A stretch of 64,000 nucleotides of DNA from contig JAPQWV010000306.1 of assembly GCA_027422505.1 (NCBI GenBank), forward strand, positions 186,001 through 250,000, read 5' to 3'. This DNA is from Craterostigma plantagineum (lineage: Eukaryota > Streptophyta > Magnoliopsida > Lamiales > Linderniaceae). The stretch's first letter is position 1; each line of letters begins with the position of its first letter. This document shows, piece after piece, positions 33,212 through 46,069 of this stretch. A model generated the notes under the pieces. It was given only the letters and a program-made list of their open reading frames with translations. It was not told where the DNA came from and searched no databases. The position numbers and the translations under genes were made by a program.

Positions 33212-35747
33212 ATGATGGAAGAACAGCCATCGTTGGCGCATGACCTGCAAGGAAGGTTTGAGGAAGTCGCCGGGGAAGCAGGGAAAGGTCCCGCGTCGGC
33301 CCCAACGTTGGCCTCGCCGATCGAGACCCCGGTGGTGGTGCCGACACCCACCTTTGCAGGACCGTCTGGAGCGGTTCCGCCTCAACGGTCGAACAGCTAG
33401 ATCTGTTGGTAAAAAATGTGGTGGATGCGGCTATAATTGCTAAGAAAGCGAGGAGCAAGGGCAAACGGAAGCAGCCTCTTTCCGCCCAAGGCATGACCTC
33501 GGATGGACATGTCTCAGAGTGGGCAGAGACGGTTGGAGAAGACGCGATGGCTGAAGAGGAGACCTTACGTATATTACCAGAAAGGAACCCGTCTAGGGGA
33601 GAGGTTGCCCAGGAAGGAGGTGATGATGTTTCATTGAATCCAACACCCAGGAGAGGTGAGGAGCCTGTTCGAGGAGTCCAGGAAGGGCCAGTAAACCAAG
33701 GGAATGTGGCACCTCCGACAACCCTAGCCAGTGGATGCAGGATACAGGGAGACAGGAAAGCCAACGAGCAAGAAGTGGAGGGGAAAAGCTGTAGCACGCG
33801 CGGACAAGGGAGAGCTGGCAGTTCGGGGGGACAGGAGCTCAGAAGGCAGATGTTGGACTTAAAGAAAATGGTAGATGAGATGCGGAACAAGACGACCAGG
33901 CCACATCTCCGAGGATTGCACCAGGCTGGTATGCCTTTCGCAAAAGGACTGTTGGAGGGGGAAGTAAAGTAGTGCTCAACTTCAAACAGCTGCCGTATGA
34001 GTACGATGGTACCACCGACCCTGAGGAGCATGTGCTACGTTTCAAGAATACCATCTTGTTTCATAACTTCTCGGAAGGAGTGAAGTGTAGGGTTTTCCTG
34101 ACAACATTGGTGAGAGCTGCCCAACAGTGGTTCAACCAACTAGAACCGGTGGTGATCCATTCATTCGAGGAGTTCCAAGAGATGTTCATCACCCAGTTTG
34201 CTAGCGCTCGGAAGCCCCCCAAGTCTGATATGTCTTTGTTTCAAGTCAGGCAGCGACCAGACGAGAGCCTTTGGTCCTACGTCAGGAGATTCAATGTGGT
34301 GGCCTTAGAGGTACCCTCTGCGACTATTTCTGTTGAGATTAACGCTCTGCTTCATGGTTTGCAGGTGGGCGATTTCTTTGCGTCGCTCTCCAAAAAGCCC
34401 CCAGAAACGTTCGAGGAACTGCTGAGCAGAGCAGATAAGTATATAAATTTGGAGGAAAGCAGGTTAGCAAAGATCCGAGAGGTAACGACCAGGGCGGTAC
34501 CTACGAAGGAAATGCCAAGTCATAATCGAAACAAGGGAAATGTCCGGGCCATTCACCCCCCAGCTATCAGGAGGCCTATGCCAGGTGGAATGAACAGATT
34601 TCTTCCCAGATATCAGAGGTACACTCCCTTACGAACAAGCTTAGAAGAGGTCCTGGCTGTGGCGACAAGACATCCAGACATTAGGTACCCTCGAGCCAGC
34701 CCTCGAGGATATCCGAAACCCACAACAGGGCCCTTTTGTCGTTATCATAACGAATATGGGCACCACACGAACAACTGCACACACTTGAAGAACGAAGTGG
34801 AAAGGCTGATAAAGGCGGGGCACCTGAAGGAGTTCATATATCGAGATCGAGGACCGGCTCCACCCCCGCAACCCAGGGAGAAGGAAGGTCCGGGGCAGGA
34901 CAAGGGAAAGCAGCCTATGCTGGAACCTAATAGGCCTGGACCCAGCCAACCAAGAGCTCACATCCTCATCATAGTTGGGGACCCGGACGGTGGAGACTCG
35001 CACAGGGCACGGAAGTCATATGCTCGGATGAAGGAAAGTGGAAAAGTCTTGATGGGAGACAGCCTGGTAGGTCAAATGGAGAGCACAGGGAACATACAGT
35101 TTGGGGCGCAGGATGAGGTCGACGTCGTGCGGCCCCACAACGACGCTCTCGTAAAAACCACGGACATAGCTGGATACAACGTGTCACGGGTATTCATAGA
35201 TGGAGGCAGCTCAGCGGATATATTGTTCTTGGATTGCTTCAAGCATATGAAGTTAGCAACGGAGCTGAAGCCGGTGACCACTTCTTTGTACAGATTCGGG
35301 GGAGCTGGTATCCAACCCTTAGGCCAAGTCACACTTCCAGTGGGACTGGGCGAGGACCCCAGACGGGTGGTACGAATGGTTAACTTCCTGGTGGGTGATG
35401 CAGTTTCTTCATACAACATCATATTAGGGCGCCCAGCTATTAATGGATTCAGAGCCGTACCTTCGACGTATCACCTGAAGATCAAATTCCCAGTAGGCGA
35501 CCAGGTGGGAGAGGTCTCGGGAGTTCAGATCAGCTCTCGCCGTTGTTACGCTAATGAGGTCAAGGTCGTGATGGGGGGAAAGGAAAAAGACGGAGTCGAA
35601 GTTAGGCAAGCCAAGCGCACGAAACTTGGGGGGAGAGGATGGCGGACCTACGAAGCTACAGCCCCAGCCCGACGAGGAGTTACTGTCAGTAGAGCTCTAC
35701 CCAAGAAAGGAGGGTTTTGCTACCCAGACAGGGACGAAGATGGGTGA
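33212..35747 (+). pseudogene. Tat element Gag and protease
   Basis: The first ATG is at 33212 (MMEEQPSLAHDL). A frameshift near 33400 and a break near 33970 interrupt the N-terminal part. The retrotransposon Gag core begins at 33972: YDGTTDPEEHV, AAQQWFNQL, FITQFASARK, SLFQVRQRPDESLWSYV. A degenerate zinc-binding segment CRYHNEYGHHTNNC lies near 34737. The protease has VFIDGGSSADILFLD near 35200, the DGGSSAD form of the aspartic protease loop common in this lineage, and later NIILGRPAIN near 35420. Gag packages the genomic RNA and protease would mature the polyprotein. From 33972 to 35747 the frame is open over 591 codons, the longest in the window. Confidence 0.88.
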
Positions 35748-36692
35748 GGAGACAACGTCGCAGTTGGTCGAATGCCTCAGACGGAACGCTGATCTCTTCG
35801 CCTTCTCACCGGCGGACATGACTGGAGTAGACCCTACGATAGCTATGCACCACCTGAACATATTGCCAGGAAACCGCCCGGTGAAGCAGAGACTCCGACG
35901 ATTTGGAGTTGAGAGAGATCAGGACATCAAGGCCGAGGTTGGGAAACTGATCAAGGCAGGGCACATCAAGGAGGTACAGTTCCCCACCTGGCTGGCTAAT
36001 GTGGTTATGGTCAAGAAAGGAAATGGCTCCTGGAGAATGTGTGTAGATTTCCGTGATCTTAACAAAGCCTGCCCCAAAGATCACTACCCTCTGCCGAGGA
36101 TAGATCAGCTAGTGGACTCTACGTCCGGATGCGAGATGTTAAGCATGATGGGGGTACCACCAGATAAAGCTCAACCCGGACGATATAGACAAGGTTTGCT
36201 TTGTCACAGCGGGGGGCACATACGGGTACATCAGGATGCCCTTTGGGCTTAAAAACGCAGGAGCTACTTACCAACGGATGGTTGATACCGTGTTTAAGAA
36301 CCAGCTAGGGCGCAACATGGAGGTGTACGTGGACGACATGTTGGTCAAGTCGACGTGGACCAAAGATCACATCGCCGACCTGGACGAAGCTTTTCGAAGC
36401 ATCCGGACGTGCGGCATGAAGCTGAACCCCGAGAAGTGCACCTTTGGAGTGCAGTCGGGAAAGTTCCTGGGGTATATGGTGACAAAAAGGGGAATAGAAG
36501 TCAATCCCAACAAAGTGAAAGCCATACTGGAGATGCAGCCACCCCGGAACGTCAAGGAGGTCCAGTGCTTGACCGGTAGGCTGGCGGCATTGAGCAGATT
36601 CATCGCCAAGTCCGCAGATAGGAGCCTACCCTTCTTCAAGATACTCCGGAAAGGATGTCGGTTTGAATGGACGGAGGAATGCCAGTCGGCAT
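35650..36692 (+). pseudogene. Tat element reverse transcriptase, 5' part
   Basis: RT starts with ADMTGVDPTIAMHHL and RPVKQRLRRFG. Then come GHIKEVQFPTWLANVVMVKK, WRMCVDFRDLNKACPKDHYP, a frameshift near 36150-36235, MPFGLKNAGATYQRMVD and the catalytic MEVYVDDMLVKS. The connection domain follows: GYMVTKRGIEVNPNKVKAI and GRLAALSRFIAKSADR. The reading stops at ECQSA-F, where the chromovirus is inserted. The frame continues at 46072 (FERLRDYLHNMPLL), so RT and RNase H were one protein. RT copies the element RNA into DNA in cytoplasmic particles. Confidence 0.9.
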
Positions 36693-36804
36693 TCTAATAC
36701 CCGTAAATTTTAAAACGGGATTTTGATGTAAACTAATAATATGATTTGCTAAGTAGGAAGTTGGTGATGAAATTTAAATATTTTTAAAGGAAGTCTAAGG
36801 GTTA

Positions 36805-36844
<40 letters not shown>

Positions 36845-39184
36845 GTAATAATAATAATAATGGAATGCATGAAAATGGGCTAGAGTTAATGGTTAAATAA
36901 AAGCCCAAGAGTATTATATAGGATAAGATCAACGTTACTTAGGCTCAAGGCAACTTAACAATACTCCTAACTTGTCCCGTCAACTAATGGCTAAAGATGG
37001 TATAATACTTATCTAATATACTCGATTTTATCAAGAAAAGGAACACCCTCATGTGAGAAATAATGAAACAACTAGAGAAGAAAGGAATTTTCTAACAAGC
37101 TCGGGCACTCAACAGCTTACGGTATGCTATGAATTCGAAATTTAATAATCTTGTTTAAATACATGTCTATCATACACATGTCCTTACTTAATTAGATGAT
37201 GATCTTAGGGGAGTTCGAAATCCATTATGTTTGAAAGATTTAGGGTCTTTGAACTTTAGCTCATAATCATGAGTGTTAACTGACGAGAGGTAAGCTTTAA
37301 TCATTTTCTGGATATGAGATTCTTGAGCTTAAGTTTCGAGATATACTAGTATAGAACTGTGAGATGAATTATAGAAGATATCGAGAGGTGTGATGAGGAA
37401 AAATTCGAGATGAATAATAAGATGTGTTATAGATAAAACTCGAGATGTATATAATTGTCGATATATGATAGTGATAGAAGATGTCGAACTGCATAACAAG
37501 TAAAAGTCGAGACAGATATATATAATAAGAAGAAATCGATATTGGACTTATGATCTCGATAACTACTCCCAATAAAAGATCTCGACATTGTAACTTCGAC
37601 ATTTTGATAAAGCTAAATAGGTCTCGACTTTTATTAGGTCTTGAGAAGTAATAGCAAATAGCTCGACATTTGTATTCGACATTTTCCATGATGTAACTCG
37701 ACATAACTCGACAAGGTAGCATAACACTAAAGATCTCGGGATATGATAATACAAAACTCGAGATGTATCACAAGAAAGATGTCGAGTTGTATAGCATAAA
37801 GATGTCGAGATGTGTATAGGTAGAATTCGAGATATTTAATGATAATAATAAAAATGTCGACATCCTCATAGAGAGTACTTAGATATCATGATTTCGACAT
37901 TTAAGGGTTTCAAATTTGGTCTCGACATTTGAGGGTTCGATAGATGATTTCGAGATTTATAAAACGTCGACATTGGTTAAATGTTAAGGAATTCGACACT
38001 TATTAATTTCAGCATTTAAAAGTTTTCTACACTTAATAATTTTTTGGTATTTTAGGGTTTTGCTATTTTTAGGGTTTTCGATATCTTAGGGTTTATTTGT
38101 TTTTAGGAATATCATTATTTTTAGGTTATTATAAACTTTAGGGTTTTCGAGAACTAGCACATATACTAATAATATTTATTTATATAGAGGTTCGCCATTT
38201 ACGGATTCCCCCAGATCTCTTGACTGACAATAGCAGGGGGGCAGGTAGGTGGATTATCCATCTACAATACGTAAACACAAATTATGTGTTTTCATGTGAT
38301 TATGTGATTTACGTGACTTATGTGCTTTACCTATTTTACGTATGATTTATATAAATCATGTTTATATGAAATTTCATATATATGCATATCACGTGCATAT
38401 CACGTTAGGGCGAGAGACGGTTGTACCGTAGTGAGGCGGTAGTGATATTAGATATCGACGTACGGGGTAGAATGAGATGTTTGTGACTGGTGACTCTTAG
38501 AGGAGTCGAGGTTGGGCTCACTGGGCACCTGGCGGAGACAGGCGTGATCGATCTGTCTACTCGGGCGTGACCGTCCCGAGGTGCATACCGCCGGAGATAT
38601 TGATGTGACCTGATAGGAGGCCATTGGCGTGATCGTCCAGTGCACTATCAGTGTATACTTTCGGTGCGGAGCGACCCGGTAGGAGGCCATTGGCGTGATC
38701 GTCCAGTGCACTACCAGGGTAGGCTGCCGCGAGACTTGGGGGTGGCCTCCCAGTAGTCTTTGCGCGCGAGGGTGTCGAGCCTAACCTAGGGCCCTGTGTT
38801 GTGTGAAATAGGAATGTGGGAAAAGAAGAGTGTGCATTATATTATGTTATGAGATATTGGGTTTAGGGTGTGTGCACACTTGCATACATGCGTTCTATTC
38901 ACCTTCTGGGCAAAGTGCTCAGTGTTTACGTGTTGTAGGTACTGAGTCCGACGCTGATACGCGTCGTGACTGAGGCGGCTGGTGGCGGTGCTCCACGGAC
39001 TTTTGAGGGCGGTGCGGTACATGGATGAAGACCTGTGGAGCGTCTGTAGGATTTTGTTCTTTTGATATTTTTGGGGCTTCGGCCCGTGTACAGAGATAAC
39101 GATGTAGACGTATTTTTATATTAGTGTAGGGTTACGTTGCGGAAATCCGCCACTAATTCTAATTAGAAAAGTAGGGTTGCCACA
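36693..39184 (+). repeat. Chromovirus 5' LTR
   Basis: 2492 bp. U3 has an (AAT)n microsatellite at about 36806-36860, then more than 20 TCGA-centred motifs (CTCGACATT, GATGTCGAG, TTCGAGAT) at 37330-38010. Further on, CCATTGGCGTGATCGTCCAG occurs twice (about 38622 and 38687). A 45-50-bp deletion near 39128 removes part of the conserved 3' end that the 3' LTR keeps. Confidence 0.92.
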
Positions 39185-39186
39185 GG

Positions 39187-39198
39187 TGGTATCATAGC
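39187..39198 (+). promoter_or_regulatory. Chromovirus primer binding site (iMet tRNA)
   Basis: TGGTATCATAGC, one mismatch from the initiator-Met site TGGTATCAGAGC, two bases after the LTR. Confidence 0.85.
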
Positions 39199-39345
39199 TT
39201 TGGTTTTAGATTCTGAAGACTGTCCATGTACTGCCGCTCAAAAGTCTGGAGAACCAGCCTCGCCTGTAAGTTTACTTCTTGAGTATGTGATTACGTGTTA
39301 TTTGATACATGTTCTCTCTATGACTAATTGTAGAACTAGTTGAAA

Positions 39346-40398
39346 ATGCCAAGGACACGTAGAGAAGTTGGCGAACTAGTCGTAGGGCGGGTTCTGAATC
39401 CCCACCGAATGAGGACCGCTCTACCATTCATCAGTTAACTGATCTGATTCGGCGGCAGTCCGATCAGATTAACGATCTCATTCATCGCTAAAATTCTCGG
39501 AACGTCACTCATCCCTGGCCTAGAACGTGTAGAGGCTGCCGGGGAAAGGTTCCGACGGTTAAACCCCCCTTCGTTCGAGGAGGCAGTCGATCCTATTTGC
39601 GGAGGATTGGCTCAGAACAATAGAAAATATGTTCCGAGTTAGCCATCTGCCTGATACTGAAAAGGTGACGTGTGCCACCTTTATGGTACGTGGGAACGCG
39701 GGCTACTGGTGGGACACCATTCAGGTGCTCGAGGATCCCAATATGATGACCTGGGAGAGGTTTAAGACACTCTTCCGAGGAAAATATTTCACGGCGCCAG
39801 ACCGGGCGCAGAAGCTAAACGAGTTTATCAATCTAAAACAAGGAGGAATGTCTGTAGCAGACTACAGTCGCAAATTCGAGCAACTCTCTAGGTTTGCGCC
39901 ACATATCGTGGCCACCGATGAGCTGAAGATAGAACATTTTCTGGAAGGTCTCAAGCCTGAGATCTTCCGGAGCGTAAGTATGTACGATACGGAAGGGAAG
40001 ACTTATGCCCGTATCGCTGAACGAGCAATCCTAGCTGAGCAGGCGGAGAGCAGAGTTACAAAGGCGCATGATGCTAAGCGGAGAACAAAAGGACAACAAG
40101 GAGGAGGGAACCAGAAACGCCAATTTTTCGGCAAGGGACCAAATTATCGCGGGAATCAACTGGGCCAGCAGAACTGGAGACCAAGACCGAACCAAGGGCC
40201 ATTTAACGCTCCGAACCGGCCCTCAGGTGCTGCAACGCAATGTCGACAGTGTGGGCGTTTCCATTCTGGTCCGTGCTATGGACCAAGACCAAACCCGACC
40301 CCACAATGATTCCGATGTGGGAAAATAGGACACTACGCTAGGAACTGCAACGAAAATATGCCTCAAGTCCCAAACCGACCGTTGATTCGCCCCCTCCA
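39346..40398 (+). pseudogene. Chromovirus Gag
   Basis: ATG at 39346 (MPRTRREVGELV); frameshifts before 39600. The Gag core reads FRVSHLPDTEKVTCATFMV, AGYWWDTI, MTWERFKTLFRGKYF, FINLKQGGMSVADYSRKFEQ and HFLEGLKPEIFRSV. A CCHC-like finger is broken by a TGA near 40308: CRQCGRFHSGPC, then FRCGKIGHYARNC in the same frame after the stop. Gag would coat the RNA and form particles. Confidence 0.88.
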
Positions 40399-43300
40399 GT
40401 GCCAGCACGAGTCTTTACTCTAACGAATGAGGAGGCCGAAGCAAATCCTTCCGTAGTAACGGGTACGTTAACTATCTATGACGTGCCCACTTCGGTGTTC
40501 ATTGACTATGGGGCTACACATACATTTGCGTCGGCCAAATATGTGGAAAAGGTGGGAGTCTCTCCTACCTTATCTGAATGCAATTACATTGTTACCCTAC
40601 CACACAGTGATCCGACACGCACTAACCAAGTGCTGGAAGGATGTTCTGTGAACATTGAGGGTAGAGATCTGCGTGTCGAGCTGATTGTGATCCCAATGAA
40701 TGACTATGATGTTATTTTTGGGATGGATTGGCTTTCGAGATACGGAGCCATTATAGATTGTCACAAGAAGGTCGTAAAATTTCAACTGCCCGAAGAAGAG
40801 GTGTTTACTTTTTCGGGAAAAACTACTTTGAATCATATTCCGCGAATCTCTGCGCTGAAGGCTCAACGACTGTTGAGGTCCGATTGTGAGTCTTATCTCG
40901 TATATGCAGTGAAGGCAGAGGAGTTACCTCAGCCAGAACTAAAGGACGTACCGATAGTCAACGAATATACCGATGTATTTCCCGATGATCTTCCGGGGTT
41001 ACCCCCTGATCGAGAAATACAGTTTACGATTGATCTGATGCCGGGGTCCGCCCCAATTTCTAAAGCTCCTTATCGCCTAGCGCCGAATGAACTGAAGGAG
41101 TTGAAAGAACAGCTAGAGGACTTGTTGTAGAAAGGGTTTATTCAACCCAGTTTTTCACCATGGGGAGCGCAGGTTTTATTCGTACGGAAGAAAGACGGGT
41201 CGATGCGACTGTGTATCGACTATCGAGAGTTAAACAAGATCACGATCAAAAATAAATACCCGTTTCCGAGGATCGATGATCTGTTCGACCAACCACATGG
41301 CGCCACGGTATTCTCGAAAATTGACCTCCGTTCGGGATACCATCAGTTAAAGATCAGGGAGGTGGATGTTCCTAAAACCGCATTCAGTACGAGGTACGGC
41401 AATTACGAGTTTCTGGTCATGCCTTTTGGACTGACAAGTGCTCCAGCTGCTTTTATGGACTTGATGAATCGGGTCTTTAAAGACTATCTCGATCGTTTCG
41501 TAATCGTCTCTATTGACGATATTCTGATCTATTCTAAAACGAAGGAGGAACACGAGAACCATTATGAATCGTCTTAGGAATCCTGCGAGAGAAACAGCTC
41601 TACGCCAAATTCAAGAAATGCGAATTTTGGCTTGAACAAGTAGCCTTCTTTGGAAACGTGATTTCCGGGAGTGGAATCTCCGTGGACCCGAGTAAGATTG
41701 AGGCCGTGAACAATTGGCCACCACCAACTACTCCGACCGAGGTTCGAAGTTTTCTTGGGCTTGCGGGATATTACCGTAAGTTTATAGATGACTTCTCAAG
41801 CATTGCCTCGACTCTGACGAACCTGACTAGAAAGAACATACCTTTCAAGTGGTCTGAAGCTTGCGAACAAAGCTTTCAGGAATTGAAGAAGCGACTCACA
41901 TCTGCTCCTATTCTGACTATACCCTCGGGAACTGGAGGATTCTCAGTTTACAGCGATGCCTTGAAGAATGGACTGGGATGCGTATTGATGCAGAATGGTA
42001 AAGTAATCGCGTATGCCTCCAGACAACTGAAGGAGTACGAGAAGAATTATCCGACCCACGATCTAGAACTAGCAGCAGTGGTCTTTGCCTTAAAGATTTG
42101 GAGGCACTACCTTTACGGAGAAAGGTGTGAAATCTTTACAGACCATAAGAGTCTGAAATATTTCTTCACCCAGAAAGAGCTGAATATGAGACAACGACGA
42201 TGGCTGGAACTTGTAAAAGACTACGACTACGTTATCAATTATCATCCGGCAAAGCAAACGTAGTCGCAGACGCGCTCAGTCGAAAGGCGATGGGTACGGA
42301 ATTGCACAGACTTGGAGTGGAAATAGTCAATTTAGGCGAACTCGAAACGAGACTAGCAACGCTGACTCTTCAGCCGACGTTGCTAGAACGAGTTCAAAAA
42401 GCACAAGAAGAGGATGAATTCTACCTAAAGGCGAAGGATACACTACCCGAAGACTTCGAAATCCGGGCAGACGGAACATTGTTATACAAGAATCGGCTCT
42501 ACGTGCCCAACGACGAGGAGTTACGACGAACGATAATGACAGAAGCGCACGCAACAATGTACTCAGTACACCCGGGTGCGACAAAGATGTACCAAGATTT
42601 GAGAATGATATATTGGTGGCTGGGAATGAAGAAGGATATAGCCACGTTCGTAAGTAGATGTATGACGTGCCAGCTGATCAAAGCAGAACATCAGCGACCA
42701 GCTGGAACTCTGCAGCCTTTTCCTATTTCTGATTGGAAATGGGACCATATCACAATGGACTTCGTCGTTGGTTTGCCTAAAACGACGAAAGGCGACGATG
42801 CTATTTGGGTGATTGTTGATCGCCTAACCAAATCAGCCCATTTCATTCCTATCAGCTCTACTTTTTCTATGGAACGATATGCCGAATTATACATTCAGGA
42901 AATTGTTCGACTCCATGGAATCACAATCTCCATCGTCTCGGATCGAGATTCGAGATTCCTATCCAACTTCTTGCAGAGCGTACAAAAAGCAGTGGGTACT
43001 AAACTCTCGTTCAGTACTGCATATCATCCCCAAACCGACGGGCAGTCTGAACGGACGATCCAAACCCTTGAGGACATGTTACGAGCGTGCGTGCAGACTT
43101 CAAGGGAAACTGGAGTAAATATTTGCCGCTGATCGAATTCTCCTACAACAATAGTTTCCACGCTACAATTGGAATGGCGCCGTACGAGGCATTGTACGGG
43201 CACAAATGTCGATCCCCTATTCATTGGGACGAAATCGGCGAACGAGCTTTATTAGGACCCGATATGATCCGAGAAACAACAGAAGTAGTGACCAAAATTC

Positions 43301-43806
43301 GAGAACGAATGCGAACTGCTCAAAGTCGACAGAAAAGCTATGCAGATCATCGACGACGACCCTTGGAGTTCGCAGAAGACGATCAAGTATTTCTAAAGAT
43401 TTCCCCAATGAAAGGAGTAAAGCGTTTTGGAAAGAAGGGCAACCTAAGTCCCAGATACATAGGCCCCTTCAAGATAGTCAAACGAGTCGGCGAGGTTGCG
43501 TATCAGTTAGAATTACCGACTTCCCTGTCACAAGTTCACGACGTATTTCACGTATCGACATTACCAAAATACGTCGCGGACCCGAGTCATGTGATCCAGA
43601 ATGAACTTCTTTATCGACAACTCAAGCCTGACTTGAGTTACGAAGAGAAGCCCGTAGAGATTTTGATGTACGAGTCGAAACGACTACGGAATAAGACTAT
43701 TCCACTAGTTAAAGTTCTGTGGCGGAATCAATCAGTTGAGGAAGCCATGTGGGAGCGTGAGGATGATATGAGAGTTTGTTATCCCGAATTATTCCAGTCG
43801 GCGTAA
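40399..43806 (+). pseudogene. Chromovirus Pol: PR, RT, RNase H, INT, chromodomain
   Basis: Protease loop reads VFIDYGATHTF, with Tyr where DSG is expected. RT begins about 40960; a TAG at 41128 replaces the residue before [12 protein letters not shown]. Then come [41 protein letters not shown] and [11 protein letters not shown] (usual form VFIDDIL). Breaks occur near 41575 and 42260. RNase [38 protein letters not shown]. Integrase: [49 protein letters not shown]-type [14 protein letters not shown]; a frameshift near 43090. The chromodomain PLVKVLWRNQSVEEAMWERE (43711-43770) would steer insertion to heterochromatin by binding histone marks. TAA at 43804. Confidence 0.93.
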
Positions 43807-43823
43807 TTTCGAGGACGAAATTC

Positions 43824-43840
43824 TTTTAAGGGGAGGAGGA
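43824..43840 (+). promoter_or_regulatory. Chromovirus polypurine tract
   Basis: TTTTAAGGGGAGGAGGA directly before the 3' LTR; the same tract precedes LTRs at 58803 and 62833 with small changes. Confidence 0.88.
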
Positions 43841-43951
43841 TGTAATACCCGTAAATTTTAAAACGGGATTTTGATGTAAATTAATAATATGATTTGCTAA
43901 GTAGGAAGTTGGTGATGAAATTTAAATATTTTAAAGGAAGTCTAAGGGTTA

Positions 43952-44003
<52 letters not shown>

Positions 44004-46069
44004 GAATGCATGGAAATGGGCTAGAGTTAATGGTTAAATAAAAGCCCAAGAGTATTATATAGGATAAGATCAACGTTACTTAGGCTCAAGGCAACTTAAC
44101 AATACTCCTAACTTGTCCCGTCAACTAATGACTAAATATGGTATAATACTTATCTAATATACTCGATTTTATCAAGAAAAGGAACACCCTCATGTGAGAA
44201 ATAATGAAACACGAACAAAACTAGAGAAGAAAGGAATTTTCTAACAAGCTCGGGCACTCAACAGCTTACGGTATGCTATGAATTCGAAATTTAATAATCT
44301 TGTTTAAATTCATGTCTATCATACACATGTCCTTACTTAATTAGATGATGATCTTAGGGGAGTTCGAAATCCATTATGTTTGAAAGATTTAGGGTCTTTG
44401 CACTTTAGCTCATAATCATGAGTGTTAACTGACGAGAGGTAAGCTTTAATCATTTTCTGGATATGAGATTCTTGAGCTTAAGTTTCGAGATATACTAGTA
44501 TAGAACTGTGAGATGAATTATAGAAGATATCGAGAGGTGTGATGAGGAAAAATTCGAGATGAATAATAAGATGTGTTATAGATAAAACTCGAGATGTATA
44601 TAATTGTCAATATATGATAGTGATAGAAGATGTCGAACTGCATAACAAGTAGAAGTCGAGACAGATATATATATAATAAGAAGAACTCGATAGTGGACTT
44701 ATGATCTCGATAACTACTCCCAATAAAAGACCTTGACATTGTAACTTCGACATTTTGATAAAGCTAAATAGGTCTCGACTTTTATTAGGTCTTGAGAAGT
44801 AATAGCAAATAGCTCGACATTTGTATTCGACATTTTCCATGATGTAACTCGACATAACTCGACAAGGTAGCATAACACTAAAGATCTGGAGATATGATAA
44901 TACAAAACTCGAGATGTATCACAAGAAAGATGTCGAGTTGTATAGCATAAAGATGTCGAGATGTGTATAGGTAGAATTCAAGATATTTAATGATAATAAT
45001 AAAAATGTCGACATCATCATTGAGAGTACTTAGATATCATGATTTCGACATTTAAGGGTTTCAAATTTGGTCTCGACATTTGAGGGTTCGACAGATGATT
45101 TCGAGATTTATAAAACGTCGACATTGGTTAAATGTTAAGGAATTCGACACTTATGTGCTTTCATGTGATTATGTGATTTACGTGACTTATGTGCTTTACC
45201 TATTTTACGTACGATTTATATAAATCATGTCATATATATGCATATCACGTGCACACGTTAGGGCGAGAGACGGTTGTACCGTAGTGAGGCGGTAGTGATA
45301 TTAGATATCGACGTACGGGGTAGAATGAGATGTTTGTGACTGGTGACTCTTAGAGGAGTCGAGGTTGGGCTCACTGGGCACCTGGCGGAGACAGGCGTGA
45401 TCGATCTGTCTACTCGGGCGTGACCGTCCCGAGGTGCATACCGCCGGAGATATTGATGTGACCTGATAGGAGGCCATTGGCGTGATCGTCCAGTGCACTA
45501 TCAGTGTATACTTTTGGTGCGGAGCGACCCGGTAGGAGGCCGTTGGCGTGATCGCCAGTGCACTACCAGGGTAGGCTGCCGCGAGACTTGGGGGTGGCCT
45601 CCCAGTAGTCTTTGCGCGCGAGGGTGTCGAGCCTAATCTAGGGCCCTGTGTTGTGTGAAATAGGAATGTGGGAAAAGAAGAGTGTGCATTATATTATGTT
45701 GTGAGATATTGGGTTTGGGGTGAGTGCACACTTGCATACATGCATTCTATTCACCTACTGGGCAAAGTGCTCAGTGTTTACGTGTTGTAGGTACTGAGTC
45801 CGACGCTGATACGCGTCGTGACTGAGGTGGCTGGTGGCGGTGCTCCACGGACTTTTGAGGGCGGTGCGGTACATGGATGAAGACCTGTTGAGCGTCTGTA
45901 GGATTTTGTTCTTTTGATATTTTTGGGGCTTCAGCCCGTGTACAGAGATAACGATGTAGACGTATTTTTATATTAGTGTATATTATTTTAGGAAAAAGTT
46001 TTAATTAGACGGGCCTTCCGCGGCTTACGTTGCGGAAATCCGCCACTAAAGAAAAGTAGGGTTGCCACA
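43841..46069 (+). repeat. Chromovirus 3' LTR
   Basis: 2229 bp, TGTAATACCCGTAAATTTT to GGTTGCCACA. Compared with the 5' LTR it lacks about 290 bp (the equivalent of roughly 37998-38290), with TTAT at both edges of the lost part. It keeps the 3' segment deleted from the 5' LTR. The (AAT)n run is at about 43953-44002. Confidence 0.93.

Larger units (their letters stand above)
36693..46069 (+). mobile_element. Tekay/Del-type chromovirus nested in the Tat RT-RNase H
   Basis: 9377 bp with perfect 5-bp target duplications GGCAT (36688-36692 and 46070-46074). The left terminus is mutated from TG to TC; the right ends TTGCCACA. Layout: 5' LTR, initiator-Met primer site, gag, PR-RT-RH-INT, C-terminal chromodomain, polypurine tract, 3' LTR. 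Large LTRs (2.2-2.5 kb) and the chromodomain indicate Tekay/Del. It has fewer LTR differences than its host element, in line with a later insertion. Confidence 0.95.

Noticed and set aside
33189..34031. 280-codon minus-strand open frame
   Set aside because: Antisense shadow of the Tat gag gene; no recognisable domain and no start or splice support, unlike the antisense gene at 49236-51900.
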